DNA of 46,342 nucleotides from Paracoccaceae bacterium (GTDB lineage: Bacteria > Pseudomonadota > Alphaproteobacteria > Rhodobacterales > Rhodobacteraceae), in assembly GCA_947461435.1 (NCBI GenBank), contig CANHLE010000016.1, forward strand, positions 1-46,342. Direction: 5' to 3'. Within the stretch, counting starts at the first letter, position 1; each line of letters begins with the position of its first letter. Shown piece after piece: positions 44,145 to 46,342 of this stretch. A program made the position numbers and the translations under genes. The notes beneath the pieces were generated by a model. It worked only from the letters and a program-made list of their open reading frames with translations. It did no database searches and was not told the origin of the DNA.

Positions 44145-44909
44145 TTAGTTTATGACCGTTGGTTTTGCAGGATGGGTGACGTTTGAGGGCATGACCCCCA
44201 AACGGCGGGCAAGTTCCTGATACACATCAGCCATTGGCCCCGGTTCTGCACCCGGCTGCAATTCAGACCGTTCGGCCGCAGCACGCAGATCCCAAAGACG
44301 ACAACTGTCAGGGCTGATTTCATCCGCCACGATCAGTCGCATAAAGTCGCCTTCCCAAACCCGGCCCACTTCGATCCGAAAGTCGGCAAGCCGTATTCCC
44401 ACCCCCAACATGACGCCAGACAGGAAATCGTTGACCCGCAAAGCCAGCGCCACCACATCATCCAGATCTTGTTGATTTGCCCAACCGAAGGCAACGATAT
44501 GCTCTTCCGCGACCATGGGATTGGAAAGTCGATCATCCTTGTAATAGTATTCAACGATAGGTCGCGGCAGCGCTGTTCCTTCTGGAATTCCCAGTTTCTC
44601 GGTCAACTCGCCTGCCGCAAAATTGCGAACGACGATTTGCAACGGCAGGATTTCCGCCATCCGAACCAATTGCTCACGCATGTTGACGCGGCGTATGAAA
44701 TGGGTCGGAACGCCTATGGCGTTCAGGCCCGCCATGAAGAACTCTGAAAGACGGTTGTTCAAAACGCCCTTTCCTTCAACGGGTGCTGGTTGAGCATCTG
44801 AAGCCGTCGGCGCGGTGTCGTCCTTGAAATACTGAATCAGAGTGCCTGGTTCCGGTCCTTCGTACAAAATCTTGGCCGAGCCTTCGTAAACTTTTTTTCT
44901 ACGCGCCAT
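44145..44909 (-). CDS. purC: Phosphoribosylaminoimidazole-succinocarboxamide synthase
   Basis: Condenses CAIR with aspartate using ATP to form SAICAR. The 254-residue product starts [19 protein letters not shown], typical of PurC. It has [24 protein letters not shown] (partly quoted), the conserved EVVVRN-type strand as [13 protein letters not shown], and the [15 protein letters not shown] signature near residue 205. It uses the ATG at 44909. It heads the purC-purS unit and diverges from the DUF3052-like gene. Confidence 0.97.
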   Translation of the reverse strand: MARRKKVYEGSAKILYEGPEPGTLIQYFKDDTAPTASDAQPAPVEGKGVLNNRLSEFFMAGLNAIGVPTHFIRRVNMREQLVRMAEILPLQIVVRNFAAGELTEKLGIPEGTALPRPIVEYYYKDDRLSNPMVAEEHIVAFGWANQQDLDDVVALALRVNDFLSGVMLGVGIRLADFRIEVGRVWEGDFMRLIVADEISPDSCRLWDLRAAAERSELQPGAEPGPMADVYQELARRLGVMPSNVTHPAKPTVIN

Positions 44910-45070
44910 AACTTCGGTCCTTGCCAACGGCAAAAGGGCGGCGAACGGCCACCCGGTTGATGCGGGCTATAAAGAAGGCTGCCGAAAGCTGCAACTGCCC
45001 GTGATTGCCAAGGTCGGTGACATCGTGCGCCTCAGGTGCCAAGATGCCTGAGCGTACTTTGAGGTGAGTG

Positions 45071-45658
45071 ATGGGACGGCAAGCACAGGCGCAGATTTCG
45101 TTTCGCGGCCAGAAAGGTCAGACTCGTCTTTTGCTTGAGGCCGATGAACTGATCTGCAGAGGAGAGATCCGTGCCGTGATTTCAAGGGCCGCCATCTTGG
45201 ATTTTGTGGTTCAGGGAGACGATCTGATCCTTGCGCTGCAAGAAGATACGCTTGTGGCGAGCCTCGGGGCCAAAGAGGCGGCGCTTTGGGCGAAGGCTCT
45301 GGCAAAACCGGTTCCAACATTGTCTGAGAAGTTGGGAATTGGATCAGGTCGAAAGGCTTTTCTCGTCGACGCCATCAAAGACCAAGACCTTGCCGCTGCG
45401 CTTAAAGGCAAAGTAACACAAGACATTGGCAACGCGGCCGTTGCCGTGGCGGAACTGAGCCGCCGCGAAGATTTGGTCCAAGTGCTTTCAAAAATTGGCC
45501 GACTTTCCTTTTGGGGAGTGACAGAAAAAGGCAAGAACAGCTCTTTTTCAGACGCCGATCTGCGCAGAGAAATGAGGGTTTTGGGATACGTCGACACGAA
45601 GGCTTGTTCTGTTTCTACCCGCATGACCGCTACACGATGGCAAATACGCTCGGCTTAA
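45071..45658 (+). CDS. DUF3052-like hypothetical protein
   Basis: A 195-residue protein without signal or membrane helices. The first half contains two strand-rich blocks (RLLLEADELICRGEIRAVIS and AAILDFVVQGDDLILAL). The second half has KLGIGSGRKAFLVD, a segment ending RLSFWGVTEKGKN and a C-terminus VDTKACSVSTRMTATRW, which resemble DUF3052. This is from memory and only moderately certain. GAGG lies six bases before the ATG at 45071; a GTG at 45068 is also possible. Function is unknown. Confidence 0.65.
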   Translation: MGRQAQAQISFRGQKGQTRLLLEADELICRGEIRAVISRAAILDFVVQGDDLILALQEDTLVASLGAKEAALWAKALAKPVPTLSEKLGIGSGRKAFLVDAIKDQDLAAALKGKVTQDIGNAAVAVAELSRREDLVQVLSKIGRLSFWGVTEKGKNSSFSDADLRREMRVLGYVDTKACSVSTRMTATRWQIRSA

Positions 45659-45760
45659 GACAAAGCGTCGCATAATGTGATTAGGGTGGGGGGCTTGAAG
45701 GCCACTGCGCGCGCAGGCATATGAAAGGAAGTATTTTGAAACAGTTTTGGAGGGTCCATG

Positions 45761-46075
45761 ATGTCCACCTTTGACGACCGCGAAAATGCCTTTGAATCTA
45801 AATTTGCCCATGATTCTGAAATGCAGTTTCGGGCCGAGGCAAGACGCAACAAATTGGTCGGCCTGTGGGCTGCAGAACTGTTGGGATTGTCGGGCGAGGC
45901 GGCAGCGGATTATGCGATGAGCGTCGTAAGCGCAGATTTTGAAGAAGCCGGAATAGAGGACGTCGTTCGCAAACTGGTCGGCGATTTGGGGGCGAAGTCC
46001 AGCGCAGAACAAATCCGAGCCAAAATGTCAGAGATGCTGCCAGTCGCGAAGGCGCAGCTTATGGGCGAAATCTGA
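45761..46075 (+). CDS. F1-ATPase zeta subunit (DUF1476), ATP synthase inhibitor
   Basis: A 104-residue all-helical protein matching the alphaproteobacterial F1FO-ATPase zeta subunit first described in Paracoccus denitrificans. In the family, the N-terminal region blocks ATP hydrolysis by F1. The N-terminus STFDDRENAFESKFAHDSEM and RAEARRNKLVGLWAAELLGL are characteristic. Two ATGs are adjacent; the second at 45761 is better placed, six bases after GGAGGG. ATP synthase genes are not in the window. Confidence 0.93.
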   Translation: MSTFDDRENAFESKFAHDSEMQFRAEARRNKLVGLWAAELLGLSGEAAADYAMSVVSADFEEAGIEDVVRKLVGDLGAKSSAEQIRAKMSEMLPVAKAQLMGEI

Positions 46076-46104
46076 CCAAGCGCCACCGCAGACTTGGGAA
46101 AACT

Positions 46105-46124
46105 CCCGCCCAATTTTGGGCGGG
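46105..46124 (+). terminator. Terminator-like hairpin after the zeta subunit gene
   Basis: CCCGCCCA (46105-46112) pairs with TGGGCGGG (46117-46124) around a four-base loop, followed by CGGATCTTTG. It lies 29 bases after the stop codon. The stem is strong, the T-tract weak. Confidence 0.65.
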
Positions 46125-46191
46125 CGGATCTTTGATGCATTAAGGCCCCATTACAGGTTTCTCCCTTACCTTGTCCCTTCAGAGATGAATC

Positions 46192-46342
46192 ATGGGGCGG
46201 GACGTGGGCCGAAATATTCAGCAAAACAAGGGCGAGACGGTCAGAGGGCTTTTTCGGCGTCAAGCGCTTCGTGTTGCCATGTCAATTGGGCTTTGCGCAC
46301 TGATGCTTTGCCTGATGATTTACCGGTTTTCCGCTTTGGAAC
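46192..46342 (+). CDS. Start of a membrane protein (3' truncated)
   Basis: An open frame from ATG 46192 to the right edge encodes a basic N-terminus (MGRDVGRNIQQNK, then RGLFRRQALR) and a hydrophobic helix (AMSIGLCALMLCLMIYRF), the pattern of an N-in membrane anchor. The ribosome site is weak. An overlapping frame from ATG 46185 is also open but gives Cys/Ser-rich sequence less like a protein. The identity is unknown. Confidence 0.5.
   Translation, partial: MGRDVGRNIQQNKGETVRGLFRRQALRVAMSIGLCALMLCLMIYRFSALE

Noticed and set aside
46185-46342. Alternative frame for the right-edge gene from ATG 46185
   Set aside because: It gives Cys/Ser-rich sequence, whereas the frame from 46192 gives a basic N-terminus followed by a membrane helix.

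Overview
The window looks like chromosomal DNA of a marine Roseobacter-group alphaproteobacterium (Rhodobacteraceae). This rests on protein families and gene order, not on a database search. Supporting signs are the lysC-ptsP pair, the ctaC-ctaB-ctaG-ctaE-SURF1-thrC-M16 protease order, a DUF1476 (F1-ATPase zeta) gene close to purCS, a cupin DMSP lyase, and a tRNA-His without an encoded G-1. Base composition is moderate and coding density is high. I see no insertion sequence, integrase, phage gene, CRISPR array or rRNA.

Layout, left to right. 1-164 is the 3' end of an Asp/Gly-repeat protein. 401-4070 holds lysC and ptsP on the plus strand. 4095-10048 is a mostly minus-strand metabolic run: EcsC, GNAT, a plus-strand flavin reductase, a 2H-phosphoesterase-like protein, a TIM-barrel isomerase translationally coupled to a membrane desaturase, and a cation/proton antiporter. 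10150-13567 holds a P450, a DddQ-like DMSP lyase, and mtnP-apt, which salvage methylthioadenosine and adenine. 13756-16605 holds an FAD-linked D-2-hydroxyacid dehydrogenase, a secreted metallo-beta-lactamase-fold protein and DUF1697.

16818-24273 is a long minus-strand run beginning at cytochrome c oxidase subunit II. It continues through heme O synthase, a small CoxF-like membrane protein, the Cox11 copper chaperone, subunit III, SURF1, threonine synthase, an M16 protease and a GNAT enzyme. Subunit I is not here. Hairpins separate subunit II from ctaB and subunit III from SURF1. TldD, Tex, tRNA-His(GTG), a DUF6324-like protein, an MmcB-like protein and an ICMT-like methyltransferase follow.

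30879-34809 holds an overlapping alpha/beta-hydrolase and P450 pair, then nusB, with ccdA upstream. tusA and rne converge on a strong terminator. 38485-41624 encodes a DctB/DctD two-component system whose regulator lacks the GAFTGA sigma-54 contact motif. 41671-44909 holds purC, purS and purQ, with an alcohol dehydrogenase and a 306-bp non-coding gap between purS and purQ. The right end has a DUF3052-like protein, the ATPase zeta subunit and the start of a membrane protein.

Most of the window is conserved housekeeping sequence. I did not find a convincing complete novel system. The points most worth following are the DctD variant, the P450 beside the DMSP lyase with an atypical I-helix, the two translationally coupled enzyme pairs, the His/Asp-rich insertion in RNase E, and two orphan ORFs.
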